This document shows positions 14,131 to 28,216 of a stretch of DNA of 64,000 bases, piece after piece; position 1 is the stretch's first letter; each line of letters starts with the position of its first letter. The stretch lies in assembly GCA_032173965.1 (NCBI GenBank), contig CM063283.1:109866108-109930107 (forward strand). The letters are read 5' to 3'. The DNA is from Sitta carolinensis. Lineage: Eukaryota > Chordata > Aves > Passeriformes > Sittidae. Made by a program: the position numbers and the translations under genes. The notes beneath the pieces are model-generated. The model saw only the letters and a list, made by a program, of their open reading frames with translations, did no database searches and was not told the DNA's origin.

Positions 14131-15669
14131 TTAAAACAAAATTTTAAAATTTGATGCATTCTTGTTTAGATTTTTTGATACATTTGTAAGAATACATAAA
14201 ATATATAGCCCAAAATATTCTGTCTTTCATTTTTTAGATGTTACTGATTAATGTAAAAATAAAGTCAAGATCAAAACAGCTAGTGAGGTTTTTTTCTAAA
14301 GCTGATACTTGGAGTTTTTTTCCAAATGTGGGATTTTGTTCAGTTTGCAGTTTACAGAACAAACTGTTTTTATGCTGGAGCTAATGAAGCCTGGGCAATG
14401 ACGAGCTGGTGTCTGTTGTCCTTTCGCACCTCCTGTCCTTCCTTCTCCCACTTAAGCACACACAAACTAAAATTCCTCTAGTTCTCCTAGTGAAGCATCC
14501 TGAATGACATCTTGTTTCCTACGGTGTCTCTGAGCAGGAAAAGCACATGCTTGATTTAAAGCTGTGCTAGTGGGCTAAGTGTCTTTTCCTAAAGAGGAGA
14601 GAGTAATTAAGCTCTATGTGCTTTCTGAAAGAAGGCCTTGGCTTGGGGGTTCTTTTTCCTACCCACTAGGCATTTTCAGTGACATTCCACCAGTTTTTCA
14701 TCTTTGATAAGTCTTGCTTTCTCTAGAACTCATTTGAAGGCAGCTAACAGGTTCAAGAGTTACTCAGCTGGAAAGAACAACATAAAAGCAGCAACAGCAT
14801 TCTTAGGGGACTTGGTTAAAAATTAACCTTTGAATTTTTCCATTAAGCAGAGTTCCATGTTCAACTGGGTTTTTGTTACTGCCCAGCATAATGTGGCTTA
14901 AGCTTCGAGGGGAACAGCTATAGAGAGTTTTGTCATTTAATTTTTGTGATTATTTTCCTTTGGTTTTTGCTGGTTTGTTTGTGTGTATTTGCATCTCTTT
15001 ATAGTCATTCATGCCTTCAGCTTGTCCACTCCCATTTTCTGTGGAGTGCCTGAGGTAGAGCAGCTGTGTAATTAATGATTAGTAGGGCTTTTTTCCAACA
15101 CTGGTGATTTTCCAGCAGTGAGAAACTGACAGGGAAATAATGGGGCTACTTGTCAACTCAGTGGGATTCCTATCTTTGCTGGAACAGGTTGGAAAAATGG
15201 TGAATCAAGGACATAAAATTCCATACTAGTAGTTCTACTTCATAAAATGTTTTGAAGATGATGGATGTAAATGGTGATGATCACTTGAAAGAGAATAAAG
15301 TGTTTCAATAAACTGTCCAGATGTCATGGTCCAAAAAAGATGTTTCAGTAATGTTTGTGTATACATGTGAGCCAGCATTAGTTTCTGTACTTTGAAAACA
15401 TTTGTGAGGAGATCTAATAGTTTTTGTGAGATCAGTATATCTAGATGGGAAAGAGGAAAGCTAAATCCTTTAGTAAGTATGAAATAAGAGCAGTACTCAC
15501 CTAAGAAAAGCAGATGTTGAGAAGATCTGCTCAGTGTTTAATTTGCTTGTGCTGATCAATATTTGAGCCCCACCTCAAAGGTATTTGCAAAATAAGGAAG
15601 TGCCTACAGGACAGCATGATGAGGGGAAATCTCTCTCCTTCGGCCCACATTTGTTTTTGATAGTAATTT

Positions 15670-16674
15670 ACTCCAAGCTCAAGAACTGTTCATCCTGGCT
15701 TGTGGGAAATTGGGTGAAAAGGAAAGGAATCCTGCCTGGATGAACAAGATGCTCCTGACAAAACTCAGGCATAAAAAAGAAGCATACAGGAGGCAGAAGC
15801 AAGGATAGATGACTGGAGAAATAGAGAGAGATCATCCAAGCATCCAGGGATCACATAAGGAAAGCCAAGATGGTGTTGAATTCAGTATGGGACATGAAGG
15901 GCAACAAGAGAGCTTCTGCAGGTGTATCAGCAGCAAAAGGAAAATGAAAGAATAGGCAGGTCTGCTGCTAAATAAGGTAAATGATAAAGGCTATGGGAAA
16001 CATGGAGGTACTGCATATTAGCACCTTGGGCTTTACTGGTAGGACTCACCTTCAGGATTGCAAGGCCCTTGAGACCAGTTGGCAGGTCTGGACGCAGGAA
16101 GATTTGCTCTCAAAAGAGGATCAAACTTGGGAACATTTAAACAAATATCTACAGGTCCATAGGTCCTGCTGGGATATGTCAGTGAGTGCTGAGGGAGCTC
16201 ATCTCTGTCATTGTGGGACCACTCTCAATCATCCTGTTAAGGTCATGGTGATGGGGAAGGTTCCTGAGGCCTGGAATAAAGCAAATTTCACTCCTGCCCT
16301 TAAGAATGACAAGAAGGAAGATCCTGGGAGCTACAGGCCAGTCAGCTTCACCCCCATCCTTGCGAAGGTGATAGAGCAAATTATCCTGGAAACTGTTTCC
16401 AGCACATTCAGGGCACTCAAGTCACTGGAAGTAGTCACCATGAATTTATGAAGGAGAAATAATGATTGATGAACCTGATAGCTGTTTGCAGCACAGTGAG
16501 AAACTTGGAGGAAGGGATGAGAGCCACAGATACTGTTTGTGTTTATTTCAGTAAGGCTTTCCACACTGTCTCCTATAATATGCTCACAAACTGATGAAAT
16601 ACAGGCTAGATAAGAGGTCAGTGTTGTAGATTGAAAACTGGCTCACCTGGGCTCAGAGGATTGTGATCAGCGTC
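15670..16674 (+). mobile_element. CR1 LINE, ORF2 (reverse transcriptase) part, 5' half of a split copy
   Basis: Decayed CR1 ORF2 sequence. The frame over 15981-16451 contains VPEAWNKANFTPALKN, then KKEDPGSYRPVSFTPILAKV and EQIILETVS, the typical start of the CR1 reverse transcriptase. Upstream nucleotide stretches (clone-like runs such as tggatgaacaagatgctcctg) match the region before RT. Stops and frame changes show that it is dead. The copy is interrupted at 16675 by an LTR and resumes at about 17199. Confidence 0.88.
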
Positions 16675-17198
16675 TGTCATGATCAAACCCTAGATGGCAA
16701 CTTAAGTACCGCCCAGCCACTTGTTCACTACCTTCTTCCCCCTGGTGGGAAGGGTAAAACTATGTAGGCTGAGATAAAAACAGTTTATTTAAAGTGAAAC
16801 GAATTAGAACACAGTAGTACTAATGGTAATGTTAGCAATAGTAATGATTTTAACAAAAAGGAGAGAGAGAAGGGAAAAACCCAAGAAAAGCAAGCACCGA
16901 ACAGTGCAGTTGCTCACCATGCACTAAGTAGTGATTGGCCCCTCCTGGCTAGCTCCTCTGTGTTTATATACTGCACATCACTTTGTTTGGGATGGGCTAT
17001 GCCTGTGCCCAGTCTGGATCAGCCAAGCGTTCTGCCTCCAAGACATGGAGAAGTCTTGACTTAGGGTAAGTTCCACTCAGTAACAACTGAAAAGTCTGTG
17101 TGTTTACTTTATTCCCTTCCTAAATCCAAAGCACAGCACTGCACCAGCTGCTAAGAAGAAAATGAACTGTATTCCAGCCAAAACCAGGCCATATCCCA
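16675..17198 (-). mobile_element. Solo LTR of an avian ERVL-type endogenous retrovirus, inserted in CR1
   Basis: 524 bp running TG...CA on the + strand (tgtcatgatcaaaccc to ccatatccca), which is the reverse of the common bird ERVL-type LTR start tgggatatggcctgg. On the minus strand it contains a TATA box (tatataaa) and a polyadenylation signal (aataaa), as expected for an LTR. The flanking five bases, gcgtc (16670-16674) and aagtc (17199-17203), agree at three positions, compatible with a decayed 5-bp target duplication. There is no internal retroviral sequence on either side, so it is a solo LTR formed by recombination. The family name is from memory of bird repeats. Confidence 0.82.
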
Positions 17199-18035
17199 AA
17201 GTCCAGCTGGAGGCCAGCCATCAGTGGTTTACCCCGTGGGTTGAGAGTGGGACCAGTGCTGTTTAGCATCTTGGGTTAATGACCTGTGTTACAGGGTAGA
17301 GTGCACCTTCAGCAGTGGCACAGGCAGCACCCAGCTGGAAGGGATGACACAGCTGTGCTACTGTTCAGAGGGAGCTCCTGGTGTTTGTCAGAGGCCAGGG
17401 CCTTTATCTCTGGAGGAACTACCCAGTGCACCAGCACAGGCTGGAGAGCAGCTCTGCAGCAAAGTACACGAGGTGACCATGAGCCAGCAAAGGCAGCCAG
17501 TGGCATCCTGGGCTGCATAAGGAAGGGCATGGGCCACCAAACTGAGGGATGACCTATCCTCTCTGCTGAGCCCTGGTGAGCTGCATGTGGAGTTCTGGGT
17601 CCAGTGCTGGGCTCCCAAGTAGAATAGAGTGGGAGATGGTGGAGCAAGTCCAGTGAAGGGCCATGAGGCTGTGTAAGGGCACAGAATATCTCTCATGCAG
17701 GGGCTGGAGGCTGAGAGCTGGGGTTGTTCAGCCTGGAGAAGAGAAGGCTCAGGAGTGTCTTGTCCAGTTTTAAAGATAAACAGAGCTAGAATTTTCTGGC
17801 ACTAGGTGGTGCCTAGTCAAAGAAGGAAAAGCAGCAGGCACATGAAAATGTATTTATTTCTTTAATTGTGAAGGTGACTGAATAGTGGAGAAGGTTGTCC
17901 AGAGGGTTTGTGGGGTTTGTCCTTGGATGCAGTCAAAACCCAATAGGACATCAGCCTTGGAACGCTCTAGTTGTCTCTTCCTTGAGAAGAGTGTTGGACT
18001 AGGTGATCTCCAGAGATGGTCTCTTTTTGTGCAAA
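17199..18035 (+). mobile_element. CR1 LINE, 3' half of the split copy
   Basis: Resumes with gtccagctggaggccagcca, a typical CR1 stretch, then continues with gggaccagtgctgtttagcatc, gttgttcagcctggagaaga and, near the end, ttggactaggtgatctccagag, the usual CR1 3' end. It follows on in the same orientation from the 5' half, so both pieces are one insertion. The ORF is broken by indels. Confidence 0.88.
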
Positions 18036-20398
18036 CAGTAGATAAATTGGTTTAGTTATAAAGCATCCAGTATCAAGTTCAGCTTTCTCTTTGGAGTTAG
18101 GGGAATGTTTTTTTGTAAAGTCATGTATCGTACAAAATAAATCAGAAACTTTGTGATTGTTAACAGCATTTAGGGAACCTGTAAATTTGGTTAGATGAAT
18201 CATCTGTATAAAATGACTGTCAAGGTGAATTTAATCCTTTGTGTGTTGCACAACACCTTTGCTGACTTGAATCATGTCAGAAAAATTCTGTTTCCTGTTA
18301 AAGCGCTTTAATTATTGAGAATATTTGTACCAAGTGAAGAATGAAGATGTTTACATCAAGTGAAATATTTTAAGGCACGTAAGTCAGATGCCCATAGGAA
18401 TGATCACAATTTAGACACTTGCTTGGCTGTTTGTGTGACAAAAATTGTAGGTACACTAGTTGATCAGAAGTCCCTTTTGCCAATGGACCTAGGTTTATTT
18501 TTGGATAAAGAAATACGTGGTTTGCAAAACTGCATAGATTCCATCATCAGTGAAGAGGATTTGAGTTACTTAATGTTGTTTTGTCAGCTTGTCATTTTCG
18601 TAGGACAGCACTCCCTACAAAGTAGTTGTAACACAGTGTATTATTCAGGAGGGTTTGAAATAATGAATGTCTGTTGAATTAATTACTCTATGTGGGTTTC
18701 AGTAATTTTCCAGTAGTCTTGTCTTGATGTACCTGTCCTTCCCTGTGTGTCAAGAAGCTTTTGTTTACAGACAGTGCTGGAAAGCCACTTGGAGGATAAC
18801 AAAGCTCCCACTTCAGTTTGTCCACACAAGTCTTGCCATGTGTGCTTTTGTCCATGAGTAAAAATGTGGGGACAGCAGAAGTGTTTCAGTGGGGCAGCCG
18901 TGTTCCCAGGAAGTTGAAAGAGTAGCTTTCATTCAGAGGGGAGCAGCAGGGAATGTGGAAATGCAGCACTGCTGGGAAATTGTGAAGGATAAGTGTATTG
19001 TCTTCCCTAAAGAGGAGATGAGTAGGATGGCCAAGACAGCATAGTAATTTCAGAGATAGGTACTACTTACAAAGCAGTAGTGAGAGAACCTCACAGTTTG
19101 TAGATGGTGTGGAATTTTTATTTGATTTCTGTTTGTTTTAATTTCTGCTTAATTTCTAGTAAGAATTTTTCTGTCATATGAAGAAAGGTAGTTTTTATGA
19201 ATTCAGAAGGATTTCTTCTGGAAGTAGTAGGTGTGTTTTGGCAATATTTACTCTCAGAAAAGATCTTCTTTAAGAAAATGAGGAATTACTTTGTAACTAT
19301 TTACCAAGATATTATATGTGACAGAATATATTTGTCACAGGAATAATGACTTATATTTTAATTGCTTTCACATGGCTACTGGGATACAGACACACACCCA
19401 GTAACAAATTTTGGAATATTGTGATTCTTGCTCAAGAAGCAGAGTCGTGCAAACATATTAGAGACAGCTGTATTTAAAAATCCTGTATAAATAGGATGAT
19501 TTTTCAGGTGCTATAAAACTTCTTGAAGACCTTGAAAAGGCAAAACTAAGGATCCTAATTTGCAATACACACAGAGATCTTAGTATTTTTGCAGGTGATT
19601 GGAACTTACAGCACGTGTAGATAGGTAGCTCTCTTTTTCATGTTTATACAAATCTAAACAAATTTTATTTGGACCCTCTCCTGTTTCTCCTGAGCACATG
19701 TAATCTCTGTGCTAGAGCCTGTCAGCTCCCAAAGGCCTGGAGCTGTTTATACACATGATCCTAAGTGGAAATTTTATTTGGTACAAACTCTCTAGGGAGC
19801 TGTTACTATGTATTGAATAGTGTCAAGAGGAAGAATTAGGCATGGTGTCAAAACTTCATCTTTCTTCCTTTTCTTTTTTTAATTCCAGTAAAGAAATAAA
19901 CATATTCACACGTTTAAGCACAAAAACTGTTCTTTTGCGTTGAACAGGTGGCCAAGACACCTGTGACCACAGGATGGGACATGAACTGTAAAACCTCGTT
20001 TTCCTGGTTCGGTTTTCTGAGGAGCAGTGGCCGCCTGCCCACGTGTGTCTTGTGCAGCCTGGTGGGCTGCGGGCCGGGCTCAGGGGTCCACTGGCTCTGG
20101 GGCAGCTCAGGAAGGGGCACTCAGACCCTGCTGGGGGCAGTCTCAGTTCCTCATCAAAGACTTGTTCATTCCTGTCAGGAGTAAGCACATGAAAAGCAGT
20201 TACTGATCTCTCATAAGGGTGATGAATGTTATCTGTTTTCCATAGTTTTTCTTCAGGCTTCCAGTAACCAACTTCACGGGAACTTTTTTACCTCCTGTTC
20301 TGGTTATTCTATAGTATGGCGGGATACACTCTGATTTCTGCCTAATTGCCAACTTTCTAATAAATGTTCTACCTGCATCTGGCCCTTGTCCATAGGGT

Positions 20399-20716
20399 CA
20401 CAAAGGATCACAGAATAGTCAGGGCTGGAGGGACCTCTGGAGATCACCCAGTCGAACCCCCTGCCAAGGCAGGGCCACCCAGGTGGAACATGTCCAGATG
20501 GGTCTGGAATGTCTCCAGAGAGGGAACTCTGTCCTCCCTGGGCAGCTGTCCCAGAGCTCTGCCACCTCCATGTAAAGAAGTTCTTTCTTGTGTTGAGGTT
20601 GAAACTTCTCGTGTTTTAGTTTATGCCCATTGCTCCTTGTCCTGGTGCTGGGCACCACTGAAGAGACTCTGGCACTGTCCTCTTGGCACCCACCTTGGAG
20701 ACATTTATATGTATGG
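20399..20716 (-). mobile_element. CR1 LINE 3' fragment, minus strand
   Basis: Starts on the + strand with tcacaaaggatcacagaata and agggctggagggacctctgg, the reverse complement of the CR1 3' end. It continues through gaaccccctgccaaggcagg and ttgctccttgtcctggtgct to about ttggagacatttatatg. About 320 bp, 5'-truncated as usual for CR1. Confidence 0.93.
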
Positions 20717-21541
20717 ACAGAAGAACTGGTGCCTCTGGTGTGTCACTGGTTAAGGACCTGTGTGAAGAAGGCTGGCAGGAGGCTGTGATGTCACCTCATG
20801 TTTTTATCCACCTTGTACTGACCCACAGATGTTGCTTTCTCTCAAGTGAAATGTTTACGTGTCTCTTCGGAGGTTTCAGTGGTGTTTGAGAAGTCATTGT
20901 AGGTTTAATAGATGTTTAGGTGGGAGCAGTGTAGGCTTAAAGGGCTTTTACTTGTGTACCAATCTTTCACTTGTGTTAATGCTCTTCTTAATGGGGTCCA
21001 CAAATGAACTTGCCTGGGAAACCGATGGAGTTAAAAAATCCTTTTTACCTAGACACTAATAATTCGTATCACTTTTGGCATCCAGTTGGCTGTAGTACTC
21101 TAAAGATGATTGTGTCAGCACAAATGAGAGAGGCAGTGCTGGGGAATGTTTATGAATCAGCTGTGCTGGAAACTATGGCAGAAACTGTTCCTTTTCATTT
21201 TTAAATTGCCAGGATGTGGCTGGATGCTGCCCTGAGACTGCTTTGAGTTTTTAATGTCTTTTTTACTCTCTTCCTCTCTAGATGTGCCCGTTGAACAGAT
21301 TATCATTTGCAAGCATAACTTCTGAGTTAATTCCTGTGTTTATAAAACACCAATTTGGAGTCTCAACTGTGTGTAGCAGATAAGCACGTCACTGGTGGAA
21401 AACATCTGGACCCAGATGTGGCAGCCACATGCTGGTAGAGCGAGTCCAAGGTGGCTCTTGGTGATCTGAATGTGGGGGTGGCCACTTGTTGGCCAGCACA
21501 GGTGCATTTTTAGGCCCCTGTGTTTGTAGATAAGTGTCACT

Positions 21542-21565
21542 GCTGGGCTGGGCTGGGCTGGGCTG
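21542..21565 (+). repeat. (GGGCT)n pentanucleotide repeat
   Basis: Four consecutive units, gctgggctgggctgggctgg. Confidence 0.95.
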
Positions 21566-24500
21566 TGGGACCTGCTGGCTGCACCCTTGAAAGGTGGAGA
21601 AAAAAGCTTTATGTGGGCATGGCCTGAAATGCCTCGAGAACAGAACACATGAAATGCTGGGGATCTGTTTCCATGTTCTGCTTCAAAGAGCCTACAAACC
21701 TTAGGTTATTTGAGTTTAGATAGAAGGCCTGTGAGATGGGTGGAGTCTTTCTCACTGGTGAATTTTTTTTTCTTGATCACTTAAAACAAACAAGACCAAA
21801 AATTCTTCAATGTGCTTATTCATACCAGATACATAAAAAGATGCATGCATATACATTTTTGCCTTCTGAGTTACCTGTTGACAAAATGCACATACCACAC
21901 TCCTTTAGTAAATAAAATTGAAATGTTGCTCAGCATTAAATCGTGCATGTAAGTAGCAGAATGCACAATATCAAGTTGACAATTTCCTTAAATTGCATAA
22001 GCGTGGAAAATGGAAAGAGGTATTTGAGCCATCTAGTGGTTGGTATGAAACATTTTAACATTTTTTGATAGTGCACAGAAAATGTAAATTATGTCAGCTT
22101 GGAAATAGCATTTCTTATTTATCTGTGATTTGTAGCATGGCTGTAGAATGAAAAAACCCCAAGCATTCAGCTTCAGATTTGAGGTACAGTTTGTTTAGGT
22201 TTGTATCTTTTTTTTCACTCAAGATTCTAGTGAAAAGAGATACCTGGTAACATAAAAATTAAATTAGAAGTTAGTAGCCAAAGAATGCATTTTGCTAGCA
22301 TGAGATCTTCACAAAATTTTGAGGGCTGTTAGTTCAAGGAGAGGACTGTAATAAGATAAATTTGTTTTCTGCTTCTCACAGAAAAATGTTTGGAGAGAAA
22401 AAGAGGCCTTAAATTCTACCTCATCTGCTATTTGTAGCAGGGACTAAATCACAGGAGTGATCTTTACTGGAACACATGGAATGGTATTCTTTGGGAGAAA
22501 CTTGTCTAAACTAATAGAGGAAACTGAAAACTGATTTCTTAAGATGGGGTGTGTTCCTGGTAAACAGAATCTTAGGATTTTTAAAAAGGACATTTTGTAG
22601 ATGAAGATTCGTGTGACAATGATCTGCATTAAGCCATGGTGGCATTTCCTGTTGGCTCTTGCCAGTGGGAACTTGACTGCATGTTGAACTTGATGGTATT
22701 GTGAAAAAGTAATGAACTTTATGTATATCTCACCTTGAATTCTTTGTGGGAAAGTACAGCCATACTTTGGGACACTGTGATGCCTTCCAGCCCTTGTGAG
22801 TCCTGGCTGTGTTCAAATGCAGTTTAAAAGGTGCTTTTTAATCTTAGCTTATCAGATATTAGTGTTATCAACAAACAGTTGATACATGGTGATAGGTATG
22901 GTTAGAGCTGTAGTATTTCAGAACAGATAAATTCAGGATCCATACTGACATTTCAGGATTTGCACCTTTACATTTGAAGTGAAGTATTATAGGTACAAGT
23001 ATTAAATCTTGCCCTTTTTTTTTAATGAGAAGAGAGTGGCAGCTTAAGATATTTTTAAGCTTAGTCTCAAAAGACTTAAGGCCAAAGGAGAATGAGAAAA
23101 AAATTGGAAAACACAGAACAAAGGACAGAACATTGATGGTTTATTTGTAGTGCTGTGAGGACCATCCAAAAGCTTTATGTCAACTTGATACATAAATTAC
23201 GTTTTGACAAATCACTTGCATCTTGGTTCTCTTGTGCCTTGAAAATTGGTTGTTCTTAACCTTGGCATCAAAATATCAGGCAGATTTTTCTGAATCTCTT
23301 TCTCAGACTGTGAATTCCAGTAGGTTTCATAAGAGGAAGTCAAATTCTTTATGAATGGAAGAGTTTTTAGTTGTCTGGCACATTTTTGTTTGAATTCTGC
23401 AGTGTGGTAATGAAGGATTTTTGTGATGACTGTTGTTCCAGTCTCTACAATGATCTAAATATTGAGATTTGAAATATAAGAGGAGACACTGAACAGTCCT
23501 GTTAAGTTCTGTCTGAAAAATGAGCTTGCCTGAAGATGGTGAAGACTCCTGGCAGGCTGTATTTTGTAGGCTTCCATGTTGCACACTTGAAAATCTATCT
23601 TCATTTAAATTGACTTTTCAGTCAGGGCATTATGGGTGCTCAGCTTTTGAGCCTGCCTTCTTCCTGATCTTCCTCTTGCCAGAGAACACTTAGAACGTGT
23701 AAAAAAACACGGAGTATGGAACTGGAGATCTTTTATCTTTGTGCTGTCCGTGTTGTGCTTTTGTTCAATTAAACAGGAATGTGGGTTTATGGTAGTATTA
23801 AAGGGTCTGCTTCTATTGTTTATGAACTTCCCTCTGCTCTCCTCCTGTTAACATCTTGCAGTGCTCTGACTGCTGTAGTATCTGGTCATACCATAGCATT
23901 TTCCTGGAAGCTGTCCATTGCTGAAGCTTTGATCCAGCTGCATCCAGGAAAGGATCTTTGACATTTTGCCTGGTATTAATTTGCGTTTAGAAGATGCAAA
24001 TGAGGGATAATGAAATTGTCATATTGGATCCTGTTTCTGATGAATGCTGCTCTTTGAATTGTCTTCTGGTTACCAGTTACTATGAAGAGAAAAACCTCAA
24101 TTGTAACTTTTATATTTGGATTGTGTTTAAGTCATAATTAGTATTCCTTTTGTGGAACTCCTTAGAAACTTGATATGTTAAAGAACTGCATAAAGATCTT
24201 GTTAAAGAACTCTGCAAGTGGCAGAGAGATTATCTTGAACTGCAGTCAACAATTGAAATTCCAGCTCTTGTCCATGTGTCAGAGCTTTGGGATCCATACC
24301 TGTTCTCTCAGAATCAGAATTATATATGAGAAAAGCCTAAAAATGTGACTTAGGCAGCATGTACAATGTCTCCTGTAAATAATGGAATTGTTCTGCTCAA
24401 TAAAAAACAAATGTGCTGTGGCATAACTTAGCAAAAGATAAAGCAATTTGTTTATTTTTCCTAATTTAGGAAATATGTAATAATTATTTGTGGAACTGGA

Positions 24501-25182
24501 TAGTTAAACATTCATTAGGAACTGTTAGTGATTTCACTTTAGAAGTAAGTCATAGTTTATATGAAAAGAAAATGGAAGGAAAATGGTTTTCCAGAAAGGG
24601 AATGGTTTTTGTTGTTTCAGTTTGGTTTTTACCTTTTGCAAATAGGGGCACAGGAAATAGAAATTGGATTAATGATGAAGAAATGCGATTGTCATAGGTT
24701 TTAAGTTGATGGTCTGTATTTTTTGGTATTCAGAAAAGTGAAATCTCCTTAAGCATATTTTCAGATTTGTTTAATTAGTATTCTACTTTAGACACTGAAA
24801 TTAAGAGTGTGTAGCTTTGTTTTCTTTTATGTGAGTATAAATTATTGTGACTACAAAATGGTGCTTGGTCATAAACTATTATTTTCATTATATTAAATTG
24901 CCAAAGATTTCTACTTCATCGTTTCCTTTCCTGCTGTTGTACAAGTAGAATAGAGCACATCAGTTTCTCTGATGTAAAATTACATGAATATTGTGGTTAC
25001 TCTTCTGCCAAAATAGCCTCTTTTTTGTGACCATGGAGAACCACTGTTTTTTTTTAGTGTCTGCCTATCTTTTCATTGCTTCTTTTTGGCTCTTCATTTT
25101 CAAGGCGAATTTTAAATATATTTATCTTACAATGGAAATAGAGTATCAAAGGATGGATAAAATTTTGGAAACTTGCTCTTAA

Positions 25183-25275
<93 letters not shown>

Positions 25276-27337
25276 TAAGTTGGAATAAGCTGACAGTGTC
25301 AGTATTGTGTGGTGTCACATCAGTGTGTGGTTATTTCACCCTTAGCTCAGTGTGAGTGTTAAATAGTTTAATTTTGATTTTATTACAGATATGATGTTTG
25401 CAGGTGTTACTGTCCTGAGTCAGTATCTGTCTTACTGTAACATACTTGGGGCAGCCACAGCAGTTCCATGAAGAGGAAAAGCACTTCAGGAGAAGAATTT
25501 GCTCTCTCTTTAACACAATTCAGCCATGGGGATGGAGCAGAATGACTTGACAGGCTTTTGGGAATTGCTGTTATCGATAATCTGTGGCCTGGGTTTGTTG
25601 GAAGGCCTATTAGAAAAAACCTCCTTGGAATAGAGGTGGTTAATGGGGCTTGTTTTCATTTTGCTTGGTAGGCAGATTCTTTGACAGAGCTGCATTAGGG
25701 GTTGGGATGGGAGAAGCAATAGGCTCAGATGGAATCAATGTTTCAATCTGATGTAAAAACTCAGGGTTTAAAGAGTTGTAATTTCTCTCAGGGCATTGAG
25801 GACTGAGCAGGGCTTTTATTAATGGTGAGAGGAGGGTTGGGTTTCAGTTGGGGCTTTGGTTTTACTTTTATCAGTGATGAGAGTGGTGAATGGAGTGAAC
25901 TCAGTCACTGGGATGCTGTTGAAAGGTCCTCAGACTTCTATTGGTGTTTAATCCTGTGGAGATAGAGTTAATTCATGGGGGAAAAGTCAGAAGGGTGCAG
26001 TGTTTAGGTCAGTGGGTTTTTACACTCAGAATGGAGACTGTTAGTACAGTAACTACTTGATTGATAACTCAAAGTTCCACTGTGTTACTAAGCTAAGCCT
26101 GATCTCAGTTACAAATGCAGTGAGTGACCACTGACTGATGGTTGGGGACAATGAAGCAGGATTTCTCCTCCCACCTCTCCTTAAATTGTTTCTGTGTGTC
26201 TCTAAGGTAAAAAATTGATTCTTTCCTCAGGATAATGTACATAATTTTTTTCCTTCAAATTAAAATAAGTTGTTTAAATCATGAGCTCAAAACATGAATT
26301 ATTTTATTTTGTAGCTCACTGCTTTCTTTATTGATAGCAATGAAGTGAATGCCATTCACTTGGTGTGTTGTACAGGGCATGCAATTCTGTTGCATTCTAA
26401 TTAACAAGAAAAGAATAGAAAGGTTTTCAGAAAGCCTGAGAATCCACTCTTTTACGATTGTGATGAGACTTAGCTGAATTTTACCAAGTTTCAGAACATT
26501 CTAGTGGTTACGCAGTCGTCATCATTTAGCATTCAAAAGTATTTTGTGCAGCATTTCTTACAAGTTGTATCTTGTTACAGTTTGCACTGTGAAAATGGTA
26601 GATAAACCGTAAGATAAATAAGACAAAGCAGTTAGATTTAATTAATTTTTGAAAAGCCACCTGTTCAACACAGACTTCCACCGTCAGTGGATCATGCTAT
26701 TTAGTATTTACAAATTAGAGCTTTGTATTAATTTAGATTTTTCTTCACTTGTTGACAACACTAGTGTAAGCTGATGTCCTAACTTGCAGAACTGCACATA
26801 GAGCTTACATTAAGGTTGAGTAGAATAATTGTATTTTCTATTTCATTCATACAACAAGATTATGTATAGTGTGGTTCTAAGGACATTGCGTATCATTAAA
26901 AGTATTGGGTAGAATTTTTAAAGGAAGAAAATCCAGCATAGGTAAAATCTTACCCTTTTGTGTGCAGTTCTGATTTTTAATCCCTTTGAGTGCCTTTCTT
27001 CCCCCCTTCTCTGTGATTTCTTGGGGACAAGCACAGAGGGATATGGGGTTGTTGGTGTTTGGGTGTGACAAAATCACAATAGACTTGGAGGTGATGGCAA
27101 GTCATTTACAATAGATGTTCTTCTTTGAAGACCTTAATCCTCCACAGAACTCTCACAGCTTGCCAGCAGAGTCCTCTTCCAGAGCGAAATGCTAATCTGT
27201 CTTCCTGCTGCATTTATTCCATCTGTTTATGCTCACAGAGGACATGGATCTTGATATTTCTAGCAGGCAGAGGAAGACTGTTCAAGTATTCAAGACTGTT
27301 TAAGGTGGTTTATTTATTCTGATTCGCCCATGAACTG

Positions 27338-27354
27338 TTTTTTTTTTTTTTTTT
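27338..27354 (+). repeat. T17 homopolymer
   Basis: Run of 17 T. Confidence 0.97.
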
Positions 27355-28216
27355 AACACCACTGCTTCAGATATTCAGAGATTTTAACAAGAGGGAAGTA
27401 CATAGTCCTCCTAAAAGGAAGGGATGAGAAGTACTTGGTTTTTTTTCATGTTTCATATAAACAGGGATAATAAAAAAAGCAAATGGGAATAAGATCAGCT
27501 GTAGAATTATTGTTCGTATATTTAATATTATTTTTTAAGTTTTCCAGCTTTCAAAAAGGGATGTGTTGGATTGGCTCCAATACACATAATTAAGTTTACT
27601 GTAAATTCAATATTGTACATATTTTTATATACTAGAGCAGCATTGCAGCATTAAGTACAAATCTTAGCTGTTACATCCCTTGATGTTGGTGATATTGTTT
27701 AACTGTTCATGTAATAATTAGAAGTCCTCAACATATATATGAACATTGCAATAGTGTGATCAGACCAAACCTATTTCACACAATTGTTATAGTAAGATGT
27801 GCCATTAGGTATTCTCTCCATAAATTGAATCAGCTACCATAAACAGGTCTTAAGGATGTGAAATTTTGATGTCCCTTCTTTTACACCATTTATCATGAAG
27901 CAGTAAGTGGTTAGTTCATTTTTACTGTTGTTTCCCTGTTTCTCAGTTAGAGTAGAAAACCAGTAGAATGAGATATTCACATTACATTAATATTTTCGTG
28001 CCCTCCATAGTTGTCTTTTAGATTGAACATTATTAAAGAATTTCAACTGTTAGTCCAAGGTTACCCTTCATGTCTGTGAAATACCTGCACCCAGGTGTAG
28101 TGGCTTGGTTACCAAAGTTTTTCTCCACTTCAGTGAGGATTCTGGGCCTGGTTGGTTTATTGTCTGCTGGTTCCACTGACTTCTGTCAAGATTAAAAGAT
28201 GGAGCCCAGGCTCTGA

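Noticed and set aside
15981..16451. 156-codon open frame as a host gene
   Set aside because: Its C-terminal half is CR1 reverse transcriptase sequence; it is a dead LINE fragment.
17286..17696. Open frames on both strands as genes
   Set aside because: They lie entirely within the 3' half of the same CR1 copy.
18360..18677. 105-codon open frame just after the CR1
   Set aside because: No family resemblance, no splice signals, and its length is ordinary for this much noncoding sequence.
20364..20753. 129-codon open frame as a gene
   Set aside because: It is the antisense reading of a CR1 3' end plus flanks.
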